The notes under the pieces: generated by a model | What the model was told of the DNA's origin: nothing | Databases searched by the model: none | The model's input: the letters and a program-made list of their open reading frames with translations, nothing else | Part shown: positions 43,319-54,849 of the stretch, one piece after another | Layout of the letters: the number at the start of each line of letters is the position of its first letter | Numbering within the stretch: position 1 is the first letter of the stretch | Assembly (NCBI RefSeq): GCF_018294505.1 | Contig: NC_057809.1 | Span: 413,888,104-413,952,103, forward strand | Origin: Triticum aestivum | Taxonomy: Eukaryota; Streptophyta; Magnoliopsida; Poales; Poaceae | DNA: 64,000 nt | Direction: 5' to 3' | Program-made: the position numbers and the translations under genes

Positions 43319-46300
43319 TCAAGTATTGTAGGGCTGAAGATGAGCAATGTTCCACGGCCGACGGGTCTCCTCCTCCGATGTGTGTGAGTCCTTGTGGTCT
43401 CGAATGTCGATAAGGTAGTATGACCCGTTATGCCGATTCTTGCTGACCACGAAAGGTCCTTCCCAAGGTGGTGATAGTTTATGCATATCCGTTTGATCCT
43501 GGATGAGCCGGAGCACCAAATCGCCTTCTTGAAAGGTTCTGGTTTTGACCCGGCGGCTGTGATAACGACGTAGATCTTGTTGGTAAATAGCCGAACGAGC
43601 CGCCGCAAGATCACGCTCCTCATCTAACAGGTCAAGTGCGTATTGATGTGCCTTTTCATTGTCATCTTCAACGTAAGCCGCCACCCAGGGTGAATCATGA
43701 CGGATGTCACTTGGGAGAACCGCCTCTGCTCCATAAACCATGAAGAAAGGTGTGTAACCCGTAGATCTATTAGGGGTTGTATTGAAACTCCATAACACTG
43801 AGGGTAACTCTTCCACCCAACAACCCAGCATTCTTTGGAAAGGAACCATAAGCTGGGGCTTGATGCCTCGCAGAATTTCTTGATTAGCCTGTTCCGCTTA
43901 ACCATTGGACTGGGGATGAGCCGCAGAGGAGACATCAAGTCGAATATGCTCTCGTTGACAAAATTATTTCATAGCACCTTCAGACAGATTAGTGCCATTA
44001 TCTATTGTAACGCTGTGGGGAAAGCCAAAACGGAAAATCACCTTCTTGATGAATTTAACAGCCATTATGGCATCACACTTACTAAGTGGCTCTGCTTCAA
44101 CCCACTTAGTGAACTTGTCAACTGCCACCAAAAGGTGGGTCTTTTAATCTGGGGACCTCTTAAAAGGCCCAACCATATCAATCCCCCAAGTCGCAAACGA
44201 CCAAGTAATTGGAATCATCCTCAACTCTTGAGCCGGAACATGAGCTCGTCGTGAAAATTTCTGACAACCGTCACATCTGCTGACCAAATCCTCAGCGTCA
44301 GCATGAGCTGTCAACCAATAAATACCGTGACGAAAGGCCTTCGCTACAAGAGATTTAGAGCCGGCATGATGACCACAAGCTCCTTCATGAATCTCTCGCA
44401 AAATCTCGCAGCCTTCTTCAGGAGAGACACAACGTTGAAACGCCCCTGTGAGACTGCGATGGTGCAATTCTCCATTAATGATCATCATTGACATAGACTG
44501 CCGGGTTATCTCTCTAGCTAAGATCTCATCCTCAGGTAACTTGCCCCGGGTCATGTAAGTCAAATACGACACTGTCCAATCAGGAATGGCATGAAGAGCC
44601 GCCACTAATTGTGCTTCCGGGTCAAGAACAACAAGATCCTCCTCCGTAGGCAACTTGACAGAAGGGTTAAGCAAAATATCCAGGAAGGTGTTAGGTGGTA
44701 CTGGCTTACACTGAGACCCTAATCGGCTTAAAGTGTCAGCCGCCTCATTCTTCCTACGATCAATATGCTCAACTTGATGAATTTAACAGCCATTGTGGCA
44801 TCACACTTACTAAGTGGCTCTGCTTCAACCCACTTAGTGAACTTGTCAACTGCCACCAAAAGGTGGGTCTTTTAATCTGGGGACCTCTTAAAAGGCCCAA
44901 CCATATCAAGCCCCCAAGTCGCAAACGACCAAGTAATTGGAATCATCCTCAACTCTTGAGCCGGAATATGAGCTCGTCGTGAAAATTTCTGACAACCGTC
45001 ACATCTGCTGACCAAATCCTCAGCGTCAGCATGAGCCGTCAACCAATAAATACCGTGACGAAAGGCCTTCGCTACAAGAGATTTAGAGCCGGCATGATGA
45101 CCACAAGCTCCTTCATGAATCTCTCGCAAAATCTCGCAGCCTTCTTCAGGAGAGACACAGCGTTGAAACGCCCCTGTGAGACTGCGATGGTGCAATTCTC
45201 CATTAATGATCATCATTGACATAGACTGCCGGGTTATCTCTCTGGCTAAGATCTCATCCTCAGGTAACTTGCCCCGGGTCATGTAAGCCAAATATGACAC
45301 TGTGCAATCAGGAATGGCATGAAGAGCCGCCACTAATTGTGCTTCCGGGTCAAGAACAACAAGATCCTCCTCCGTAGGCAACTTGACAGAAGGGTTAAGA
45401 AAAATATCCAGGTAGGCGTTAGGTGGCACTGGCTTACACTGAGACCCTAATCGGCTTAAAGTGTCAGCCGCCTCGTTCTTCCTACGATCAATATGCTCAA
45501 CTTGGTAACCCTTGAAGTGACCCGCAATAGCATCAACCTCTCGATGATAAGCCACCATGAGTGGATCCTTGGAGTCCCAAGTACCAGAAACTTGCTGAGC
45601 TAGCAAATTTGAGTCGCCAAAGCATCGCACCCGGCTTAGATTCATCTCTTTAGCCATCCGAAGACCGCGGAGCAAGGCTTCATACTCAGTTGCATTGTTA
45701 GTACAGGGGAACATTAATCAGAGAACATAAGAAAACTTATCACCTCGCAGGGAAGTCAAGACCACTCTAGCCCCGAGCCTTCCAACTGCCTGGATCCATC
45801 AAAATGGATAGTGCAATAAGTGTTATCCGTCTTTTCCTCAGGTGTTTGTAACTCTGTCCAATCATTGATAAAATCCACGAGTGCTTGGGACTTAATAGTC
45901 GTACGAGGCACATACTTCAAACCATGGGGTCCAAGCTAAATGGCCCACTTGGAAACCTGGCTTGTTGCTTCTCTGTTTTGGATGATTTCTCCCAAAGGAG
46001 CAGAGCTAACCACAGTAATGGGATGACCCAGAAAATATTGTTTAAGCTTCCGGCTTGCCATGAAGACCCCATACACAGCTTCTTCCAGTGCGGATACCTC
46101 TGCTTGGACTCAATAAGCACCTCACTGATGTAGTAAACCGGCAATTGAACCGGATACTCCTTGCCTGTTTGCTTCCTTTCCACCACAATAGCAATGCTAA
46201 CAGCTCAGCTATTGGCAGCCACATATAATAGCAAGGGCTCTTTATCAACAGGAGCAGCAAGAACCGACGGCTCAGCCAACTGTCTCTTCAGATCCTGAAA

Positions 46301-47383
46301 CGCCTGATTAGCAGCATCACTCCAAAAAAGTGGTCTGTCTTCTTCATCATCTGGTAAAGAGGGATAACCTTCTCACCCAACCGGCTTATGAATCGGCTTA
46401 AAGCCGCAATACGACCCGCCAGGCGCTGAACATCATTGATACATGCCGGTTTAGCAACAGAAGTAATAGCCTTGATCTTCTCCAGGTTAGCTTCAATGCC
46501 TCTATTAGAGACCAGAAAACCGAAAAGCTTGCCCATTGGTACTCCAAAGACACACTTGGCTAGGTTAAGCATCATTTTATAAACCCGAAGATTGTTAAAC
46601 GTCTCCTTCAAATCATCAATCAGGGTCTCCTTCTTCCTTGATTTCACCATGATGTCATCTACATAAGCATGAACATTACGCCTGATTTGATTGTGAAGGT
46701 AATTCTGCATGCAGCACTGAAAAGTCGCCTGGGCACTCTTAAGCCCAAAAGGCATAGACACATAGCAGAAGGCTCCAAATGGAGTAATAAAAGTTGTCTT
46801 CTCCTGGTCCTTAACTGCCATCTTGATCTGATGATACCCATAGTAAGCATCCAAAAAACTCAAATGCTCACAATCCGCCGTAGCATCAATGATTTGATCA
46901 ATACGAGGGAGAGCAAATGGATCAGCCGGACAAGCTTTGCTAAGTCCATGTAGTCCATACACATTCGCCATGTACCATTATTCTTAAGCACCAACATTGG
47001 ATTAGCCAACCACTCAGGATGAAAAACTTCAATGATGAACCCGGCTGCTAAGAGCCGGGCCACTTCTTCACCAATGGCCTTCCGCCTCTCCTCGTTAAAA
47101 CGATGTAGGAATTGCTTGACCGGCCTAAATTTCCGGTCAATATTAAGAGTGTGCTCAGCGAGTTCCCTCGATACACCCGGCATGTGTGAAGGCTTCCATG
47201 CAAAGATGTCCTGGTTCTCACGGATGAACTCGATGAGCGCACTTTCCTATTTCGGATCTAGATTGGCACTGATGCTAAACTGCTCAGATGAGTCGCCAGG
47301 GACAAAATCAACCAACTTAGTGTCATCTGCTGATTTAAACTTTAACGAAGGATCATGCTCCGTGGTTGGCTTTTTTAAGGACG
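43319..47383 (-). pseudogene. Pol of Gypsy-4: reverse transcriptase, RNase H, integrase
   Basis: Read downward. Reverse transcriptase starts near 47183 (RKAIGEEVARLLAAGFIIEV; GTWRMCMDY) and shifts frame near 46955. It continues with PRIDQIIDATA, FITPFGAFCYVSMPFGLKSA and an intact YVDD (46665-46654). RNase H is frameshifted around 45700-46260 (NATEYEALLRGLRMAKEMNL; ADTLSRLGS). The integrase zinc-binding domain (ACGHHAGSK...CDGCQKF) is followed by the core start DMVGPFK and a stop. A 728-bp direct duplication repeats this stop region. The rest of the core is open from about 44141 with one more stop, and the C-terminal part is 43849-43319 (LWSFNTTPNRSTGYTPFFMV; WEGPFVVSKN). The enzyme is not functional as it stands. 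Confidence 0.8.
44045..45500. repeat. 728-bp tandem duplication inside pol
   Basis: 44045-44772 is repeated at 44773-45500. The junctions share CTTG, a microhomology. By eye the copies differ at about 14 positions (1.9%). Both copies carry the same stop after KRSPD in the integrase frame. Confidence 0.9.
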
Positions 47384-49879
47384 TCATGTCCGCCGGGTCA
47401 ACATTATCCTTGTAAAATTTAGCTCCTCCATTGCATAAACTGATTCAGCATAAGCAGCATCACCTTCTTCACATTTCAGGGCCACCTTGCGACTCCCATG
47501 CACTGTGATGGTTCCCTTGTAACCCGGCATCTTATGCTGCAAGTAAACATAACAAGGCCTCGCCATGAACTTAGCATAAACCGTCCGTCCACACAGAGCA
47601 TGATAAGGGCTCTTGATCTTGACCACTTCGAAGGCGAGAATCTCAGATCTAGAGTCATGCTCATCTCCAAAGGCAACTTCCAAAGATATCTTATCCATTG
47701 GATAAGCTGACTTACCAGGCACCACACCATGAAAAACAATGTTTGACGGCTTAAGATTTTTGTCAGTCAGCCCCATGGGACGGAAGGTCTCATAATAAAG
47801 TATATTAATGCTGATGCCTCCCTCCATGAGTACTTTAGTAAATTTATAACCCCCAACCTGAGGCGCCACCATCAGAGCCAAGTGCCCCAGATTATCAACC
47901 CGGGGCGAATAATCCTCACGACTCCACACAATAGGCTCCTCTGACCACCGCAAATAATGTGGCACCGCCGGCTCAACAGCATTCACCGCCCTCTTATGAA
48001 ACTTATGATCCCACTTACATAAACTGGTGGTGAAGACATGATACTGTCCACTATTCAATTGCTTTGGGTTGCTCTGATACCCAGATTGCTGCTGCTGATG
48101 ATTTCCCTGACTATTCTACTGGTTGTAGCCGTCCTGATTGCCTTGGCCTTGAAACCCCGAACTTGAACCGCCGCCGCCATCACCCGGACCGTGAGAGCCG
48201 GACCCTGAACCACCGTTCGGGCCATGGTTGTGCTGAATGGACTCCCTGATGTGTCTCATTATGTTGCAATCTTTCCACAGATGGGTAGCTGGCTTCTGAT
48301 CCGTTCCGTGCTTTGGACATGGCTGGTTCAACATTGCCTCAAGGTCAAACTTCATACCTTGAGCCGGTCTCGCCTTACGACGCTGGTTATAATTCCATGC
48401 ACTGGTGTTAGCCACAAAATCGTCAGCCTTGCGCTTACCGTTGCCGCCCTGACCGGTTGGTTTGTACTACTGTCCCCTCATGCCACCACTCTTCTTTCCC
48501 TTTCCCGATCTTTCATCATCAGAGTCGGGGTCCTTGGTACTATCAGAGTCGACATACTTGACGAGAGCTGCCATGAGCTTCCCCATATTGTTGCAATGAC
48601 GCTCGAGCCGTCCAAGCTTCTGCTTGAGTGGAATGAAACGGCATTTTTTCTCCAACATTAGAACCACTGAGCCAATGTTGATATTATCTGAAGAATGTAT
48701 GATAGTCGAGACCCAGCGCACCCAGCTAGTCGTTGACTCGCCCTCGGCTTGAACACAAGAAACTAAATCCACGATCGACATAGGCTCCTTGCACGTATCT
48801 TTGAAATTATGGATAAAACGGGCCTTCAGCTCTGCCCATGATCTGATGGAGTTAGCCGGCAACCCCTTCAACCAGGTTTGAGCCGTCCCTTCCAACATCA
48901 TGGTGAAATACTTAGCATATGCAGCCTCCCTAACATCTAGCATTTCCATAGCCATCCCATAACTCTCCACCCAAGCCTCAGGTGGTTGATCAGATGTGCA
49001 ATTAGGCACCTTACGAGGGCCACCAAAAGCTCTAGAAGTTACACCCACCTCAACTGAAGCCGTCAGGTAAACCGGTGCATGCTGATGAGCCGCTAATTGA
49101 GCCGCCAGCTCGACCTCTCGATGTGTTCTGCCCTGGTCCACCAAATCATGTGCATTGGCACCATTGCGCGCCGGGTCATGTCCATGAGGTTGGTTACGGC
49201 ACTGCTCGGTACTCGAGAATGCTCGTGAATCAATGTGCCTACTGTAGCTCCGGCTTGGACGAGGGGTTGAATGAATCTGGTCACAACTATAAGAATAAGC
49301 CTGTTGCTTCACTAAAGCCATTTGAAGAAGCTCCCTGGCCCTTCGGGTTTCAACCGCTGTCGGAGTCTCACCCTCGACTGGCAGAGCCGCCAGTCGCGTC
49401 GCTGCAACAATCATGTTGTCCAAAGGGGTGGAATAGTGACCCAGCGGTGTTACCACGTGTTGAGTCGGTGTGTTGTTCATATACGGAGAACCTATCATGT
49501 GTGGCTGACCCGGCACCCCACCCCTGGCGCTTCAGTCATCCGGTTCATCACCGACGGGTCACCGGCCCCGGTTCCAGGGGTGTTGAAGAGGTCCCTTGAC
49601 TCATAAACTGAGGGCAGACGACTCCGGTATTTCCTCCTAAAAACTTCATTCGTGTTCTGATCCACCATGAGTCGGTATAAATCTGCTTGAATCCGCTGTG
49701 CTTGGGCACTTAAAACGGCCAAATCTGCAGCCATCCTGGCGTTTTCCGCTACCAATTCTACCTTGGCTTGCGCTATCTGATCACGCAATTTAGCTACTCC
49801 TGCCTTATGCTGCTCCTGGTTGTCTGGGGTTACCTCAATCTCCATCAAAGTCGTCAGGGCATCCAATAGATCTGTTAGA
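47384..49879 (-). pseudogene. Gag and protease of Gypsy-4
   Basis: The N-terminus is missing. The frame is open to the CACTA C boundary at 49880 and starts within a coiled-coil-like stretch (KLRDQIAQAKVELVAENARM). A frameshift near 49500 leads to the Gag core (AQTWLKGLPANSIRSWAELK). A stop near 48467 is followed by a Gly/Ser-rich segment with CX..H residues (48415-48116), another stop, then the protease frame 48058-47384. Its active-site loop reads VLMEGGISIN where the paralogous site in Gypsy-3 is VLMDGGSSLN, so the catalytic Asp is Glu (47824-47822). It is inactive on several counts. Confidence 0.75.
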
Positions 49880-50250
49880 CACTACAAAAAAAAGACACAT
49901 CCGTGACATTCTGGGCCGAACGATTTTTTTTTCTGTCATACATATGACACTTCTATGACGATAATTGTGACAAAACCCGGTATCATCATACATGTGGTGG
50001 GATCCTACTTCTATGACAAAAAATCATGACAAAAGATGGGCTTTTCGTCCTCGGCGGGCCGGAGACGCAGCTGCATGACATTCTTTGGGCCGTCCATGAC
50101 GGAAAAAACCGTGGTAGAAGCGAGGGGGAGGAAAATTTTGAGGAGTTCCCGGTTACGGTGGGAGGTCGGGGGCCGAGCGATGCGCGCTTCTCTCGTACGC
50201 GTACGCACGTGTGTGCGAGGCATTGGCTCTAACTGAACTCGAGCGAGGCG
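49880..50250. mobile_element. CACTA transposon C, left terminus
   Basis: The sequence begins CACTACAAAAAAAAGACAC, a CACTA-type end, at the exact point where the Gypsy-4 gag frame stops. The three bases before it are AGA. Subterminal repeats built on TCTATGACA and TCATGACA follow to about 50120. I could not find a matching right terminus in the window, so the element's extent, and whether the repeat arrays to 53450 belong to it, are open. Confidence 0.6.
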
Positions 50251-50389
50251 TTGGGCTCTAATTGAACCCGAGCGATTGCACTGCAGGCTACGCGTTACTG
50301 AACCCGAGCGATCGATCGATGGCTGTTAACTAAACCCGATCGAGCGATTCCTTCGCTACTGCTGCTAACTGAAGCCGATCGATGCTGCC

Positions 50390-50830
50390 TCTGGATGAAC
50401 AGTGAGTGTTGCGGGGGGGGGGGGGGGTGGATGAATAGTTCCCGGTCGGGGTGGATGAACAATACCCCGTGGTGTTGCCTCTGGATGAACAGGACCCCGA
50501 TCGATTGAGCCGGTTGGGGCTGGATGAACAGGACCCCGTGGAGGGCTGGATGAACAGGACCACCCCGTGGAGGGCAGGATGAACAGTAGACGGTGGAGGG
50601 CAGGATGAACAGTAGCTCGTGGAGGGGTGGTTGAACAGGAGCCCGTGGAGAGGGCTGGTTGAACAGTAGTCGGTGGAGTAGCGCGCGGTGGAGGCTGGAT
50701 GAACAGGAGCCCATGGATGAACAGTCGCAGGTGGAGGCTGGAGGAGGTCGACAGTGGATGAACAGTAGCTCGTGGAGGCTGGAGGGGGTCGATGGTGGAG
50801 ATGAACAGTATCCCGTGGAGTCCCGTTCTG
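50390..50830. repeat. Minisatellite built on GGATGAACAG
   Basis: More than fifteen degenerate copies of GGATGAACAG(T/G)A followed by CCCGTGGAGG, spaced 20-40 bases, with a run of 15 G at 50413-50427. Open frames on the minus strand over this array are low-complexity Ser/Pro/Cys runs and are not genes. Confidence 0.75.
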
Positions 50831-51140
50831 CGGTACGCCACACCCCTCCCGATGAACAGGACCCCTGTTTCGACCGTAGCGCTCCAACACAAGTCTGTTT
50901 CCTCCGTTTTGCGGTACGCCACACCCCTCCCGATGAACAGGACCCCCATTTCGACCATAGGAGGTCCGTTTCCTCCATTTTGCGGTACGCCAGACCCCTC
51001 CCGATCAACAGGATCCTGTTTCGAACGTGGCCGGTCGAACACAAGGTTGTTTCCTCCGTTCTGCGGTACGCCATGCCTCGTTTCCATCGCCTGTTCCGTC
51101 CAAGCTCTCCCGATGAACACGACGCATTCCGTTGCCTCCC
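50823..51140. repeat. 70-85-bp tandem repeat (GCGGTACGCCA units)
   Basis: Four units start at about 50826, 50910, 50980 and 51061. Each has TCTGCGGTACGCCA or close variants, then CCCCTCCCGATGAACAGGA, then TTTCGACC and GTTTCCTCC. The preceding minisatellite motif is part of each unit. Confidence 0.7.
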
Positions 51141-51384
51141 CATGACCACGACGACAATGCTATTTCTCCGTTCCGACCCAGCCATGTACATGAGCTCTGG
51201 CCGTACGTATGCGCGAGTAGGCATTCGAGACCCCGCCCGTATGTACACATACATGGCCGTATTTTCTTTCTTGCACCCTGACCACTGTACGTACGTGTAC
51301 ATGCTATGTGCGCGCCTCTACATCCACCAGTATATATGTATGTACACGTTCGCGACCAGAATGACAATGCTACGTACGCTTCAA

Positions 51385-53450
51385 CCAGGTGGGTCCCGAC
51401 TGTCAGGCACTTCCTTGCGTGCGAAGATGTAGCTGGTGGGTCCCAGCAGTCAGGGGCAAACATTTTTTTTGTGAAGTACGGTGGCCCGTCCGGTGGGTCC
51501 CCGCTATCAGGTGGAGGAATAATTATTTTGCACGTAATAAGGAGGCACTTCCTTGCTGCGGTCGTGGACCCAGCTATCAGGCTCTCCACGTACAGTCCAC
51601 GTCCGATGGAAGCCGTTCCATGACCACGTTGACCACGCCGTGCCGAGAGCACCAGGGCGGTGGACGACGGCGAGGCCTAGGAAGGGGACGACGCGGAGCC
51701 GGGGAAGACGCGGCAGTGGATGCCCACGCATAGAGGAGTACGAGGGTTCACTGGTTCGCTGCGGTGTGAGGCTACCGTCGCCGCAGAATAACAGGAGGTG
51801 TGGCTGAGTAGAGGGATGGCCTGGCCAGCGGTGGGAGTAGTAGGGGGCAGTGAGGCCTCCGCCGCATCGCAGCCAGCCACAGGAGGCAGGAGCACGAGGC
51901 ATGACCGGCGCTGGTTTGGGCGGCTGGAGCAAGAAGACCAGAGGTTGAAGAAGCACTACGGCCGTTGCATGGACATCGTATGGTCACTTGAGCTAGAATC
52001 GTGCATATTGACTAAGTTGACAAAGCCCTCCGTCCCCGTCAACTTAGTAGGCCCACAAGTCAGCCTCCCACCAAGGTGGGTCCCAGCTAGCAAGGGGTAT
52101 TCATTTTTTTGTGCGTAATAAGGAGGCACTTCCGGTGGGTCCGAGCTGACAGCAGGGGGAACGTTTTTTTCACGAAATACGGTGGCCCGTCGGGTGGGTC
52201 CCAACAGTCAGGGGCAAGCGTTTTTTCCGCGATGTACTGGTGGGTGTTCGGTGGGTCCCTGCTGTAAGGTGGAGGAATAATTATTTTTCACGTAATAAGG
52301 AGGCACTTCCTTGCGGCTGCCGTGGACCCAGCTGTCAGCCTCTCCACATATAGTATTCTTCCGATGGAATTCGGTCGTTGACCACATTGACCATGCCGCA
52401 CCGACAGCACCACGAAGGTGGACGATGGCAAGGCCTAGGAAGGGGATGACGCGGAGCCGGGGAAGACGCGGCAGTGGATGCCCACGCGGAGAGGAGTACG
52501 AGGGTTCACTGTGTCGGCTGCGCTGCCATCGCCGCAGAATAAAAGGGGGTGCAGGTGAGTGGAGTGGAGGGATGGCCTGGCTAGCGGTGGGAGTAGTATG
52601 GGGGCGGCGAGGCCTCTGCGACAGCACAGCCGGCCACGGGAGGCAGGAGCAGGCGGTACGACCGGCGCTGCTTTGGGCGGCTGGAGCAAGAAGACCAGAG
52701 GTTAAAGAAGCACTACGGCCGTTGGATGGACATCGTACGGTTAGTCGAGCTAGAATCGTGCATATTGACTAAGTTGACAAAGCCCTTCGTCCCCGTCAAC
52801 TTAGTAGGCCCACTATACCGGGTCCCAGCTAGCAGGGGGAGTATTCATTTTTTTTGTGCGTAATAAGGAGGCACTTCCTTGCGTGCGAAGATATATCTGG
52901 TGGGTCCGAGCTGTCAGCGGCGGTAACATTTTTTTTGCGAAATACAGAGGCCGTTTCAGTGGGTCCCAGATGTCAGGTGGAGGAAATCATTATTTTGCAC
53001 GTAATAAGGAGGCATTTCCTTGCGTGCAGCCATGGACCCAGCTGTCAGCCTCTCCCTGTAAAGTCCACTTCAGATGCATGTCGGTCGTTAACCACGCTGA
53101 CCACGCCATGCCGAGAGCACCAGGGCGGTGGACGATAGCGAGGCCTAGGAAGGGAACAACACGGAGGCATGGAAGACTCAGCCGTTGTTTTTGTTTCCCA
53201 TGCGGAGGGGAGTACGACTGTACGAGGGTTTACTGGTTCGTCTGCCATCGCAGGAGCATAACAGCAGGTGTGGGTGAGTAGAGGGATGGCTAGGCTAGCG
53301 ATGGGAGTACGGTGGGGCGGTGAGGCCTGCGCGGCAGCACAGCCGGCTACGGGGAGGAGGGAGCAGGTAGTCCCGCCGGCGCTTGTTTGAGTGGCTGGAG
53401 CAGGAAGAGCAGAGATTCAAGAAGCACGACGGTCGTTGGATGGACATCCA
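51385..53450. repeat. Three-copy tandem repeat of about 0.7 kb
   Basis: The marker CGTAATAAGGAGGCA starts blocks at about 51533, 52288 and 53001, giving periods near 755 and 713. Each block contains TGGACCCAGCTGTCAG, the GACCACGCC region, GGCGAGGCCTAGGAAGGG, GAGTACGAGGGTT, GATGGCCTGG and a tail GGAGCAAGAAGACCAGAG. A short module GGTGGGTCC..TCAG plus AATAAGGAGGCACTTCC is repeated again within each block. A fourth partial copy is at 54357-54490. Confidence 0.75.
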
Positions 53451-54046
53451 ACAGTTTACAGGCCATCTGTGGAAAGCCTCAAATCTGTGGAAAACAGCAT
53501 ACAGCGCATCTGGCATTATTTCAAATAATTTACAGCCCATTTGCTAATTCTTACGGGTTTTTTGGAGCCCATATTCTTTATGTTAGCATTACAGCCCATA
53601 TTGTGGCCACGGTTAAAAAATTATACGAAATTTTGCATATGTCGGTGTGGTCTGAACTGTTTTTAATCCTGAAATTTCGAGTCACATTCAGACTGATTTT
53701 AAAAATAAATGTATATCAATGCAATTTAAAATCTCTAAATGAAAAAAAGATATTTGAAAATAATTGCCGGTTTGATGTGTTTTAAAAATGTGCAGCCCAT
53801 TTCTCATTACTGATAGGCCTTTTTCTCGGCCAGCCCAATGAAGCTCTCCTCGTCTTGAAAGATTTGCAGCCCAACAGGCCTGATAAAGCGACTTACTTGA
53901 CAAATCACAAAAGAACTGGGCTAGCCATTTTCAGAAAGAAAAAAACTACTGTGCTGGTTTGTGGTAAACATAAAAGAAAAGTTGTCTAGACAGGCTAGAG
54001 TGTCCCGCATCGCCCAGTTGACACCCTGCTTCCGTCTCAAAAACAA
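53451..54046. other. AT-rich stretch without gene
   Basis: Contains repeated CAGCCCA words (TTTACAGCCCAT, GCAGCCCA) but no convincing coding sequence. It separates the tandem repeats from the foldback element. Confidence 0.5.
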
Positions 54047-54273
54047 ATTAGATAAATGCCACTCCAATTATGGCGATTCATAAAAATGCCACTGCAATTT
54101 CCAAACTTTTAAAAATGCCACTTCAATTTTTGCAAACTTTGAAAAACGCCACTCCAGACTTCGAAAAATGCCACTAGAAATGGCATGAAATGGCAATTTT
54201 CAAAGTTTGGAAATCGCAGTGGCATTTCTCGGATACACCAGATTTGGAGTGGCATTTATCAAACTAACCCAAA
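54047..54273. mobile_element. Foldback MITE (long imperfect hairpin)
   Basis: The left end GATAAATGCCACTCCAA and the right end TTGGAGTGGCATTTATC are inverted repeats. Pairing continues inward (GCCACTGCAATTTCCAAACT with its complement AGTTTGGAAATCGCAGTGGC). Almost the whole 227 bases could fold on itself. No coding capacity. The transposon superfamily was not determined. Confidence 0.75.
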
Positions 54274-54356
54274 ACAAAAATAACTGGGCGAGCTGCTGGG
54301 TCACTGGTGTCAGCCGCTCATTGTGCAATTCTCTCGTTTATTGACTACGTTGTAAA

Positions 54357-54490
54357 TGGCATGGGACCCAGATGTAAGAAATCCACTAGGAGGAGCCTTT
54401 TTTATTGGCTTGAAATAAGGAGGCACTTGCTTGCGTACTGCCATGACCTTGGCGGGTCCCTGCTGTCATCCTCTCCACGTACAGTACCAG
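54357..54490. repeat. Partial fourth copy of the 0.7-kb repeat
   Basis: GGGACCCAGATGTAAG, then AATAAGGAGGCACTTGCTTGCG and CCTCTCCACGTACAGTA, in the same order as in the blocks upstream. It lies about 360 bases before the start codon of the F-box-like gene. Confidence 0.65.
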
Positions 54491-54849
54491 TTAGTTATGC
54501 TTCAAAACTGATTGGCACGCCATTAAAAAAATAAAGGTCGATAACTAACGCAGCACCTTGGGCCAACGCAGCCAGATCGCATTTTGCACGAGAAATTACA
54601 CACCATATTTCGTTGACATGTGGTCCCGTTCCAACATATCACTGAGACGACGGCGAGTAGTAGGATTATTTCTGAATGGACGTGTAGGCCGGGGCGCCCC
54701 TTTGTGAACCGTGGCAAACTCGCAACCATCCACCGACTCTTCGCCTTTCCCTCTTGATTTGGAACTGTTGTCGCACACTCTTCGTCTCCCTCCTCCTTTT
54801 TCCTTCATTCCTTCACCTTTTCTTCTGCCATTGTTCGATCGTCTTCCCC

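Larger units (their letters stand above)
37632..49879 (-). mobile_element. Gypsy-4, decayed LTR retrotransposon with antisense gene
   Basis: On the minus strand: truncated gag start (49879), gag, protease, reverse transcriptase, RNase H, integrase (to 43319), a non-coding stretch, an antisense gene on the plus strand (39146-42000) and the 3' LTR (38160-37632). The 5' LTR and start of gag are missing because CACTA C begins at 49880. The order protease-RT-RNaseH-integrase identifies Ty3/Gypsy. The antisense gene suggests the Tat lineage. Several stops and frameshifts show it is dead. Confidence 0.85.

Noticed and set aside
50390..50830. CRISPR-like regularly spaced repeat
   Set aside because: Units are degenerate and spacing varies; the setting is a plant nuclear genome. 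It is a minisatellite.
50295..51302. 335-codon minus-strand frame and overlapping frames on both strands
   Set aside because: Composed of minisatellite units giving Ser/Pro/Cys-rich repeats in every frame; no domain and no start context.
51389..53281. Several 100-150-codon frames on both strands
   Set aside because: Fall in GC-rich tandem repeats; equivalent frames in the three copies differ in phase, so they are not under coding constraint.
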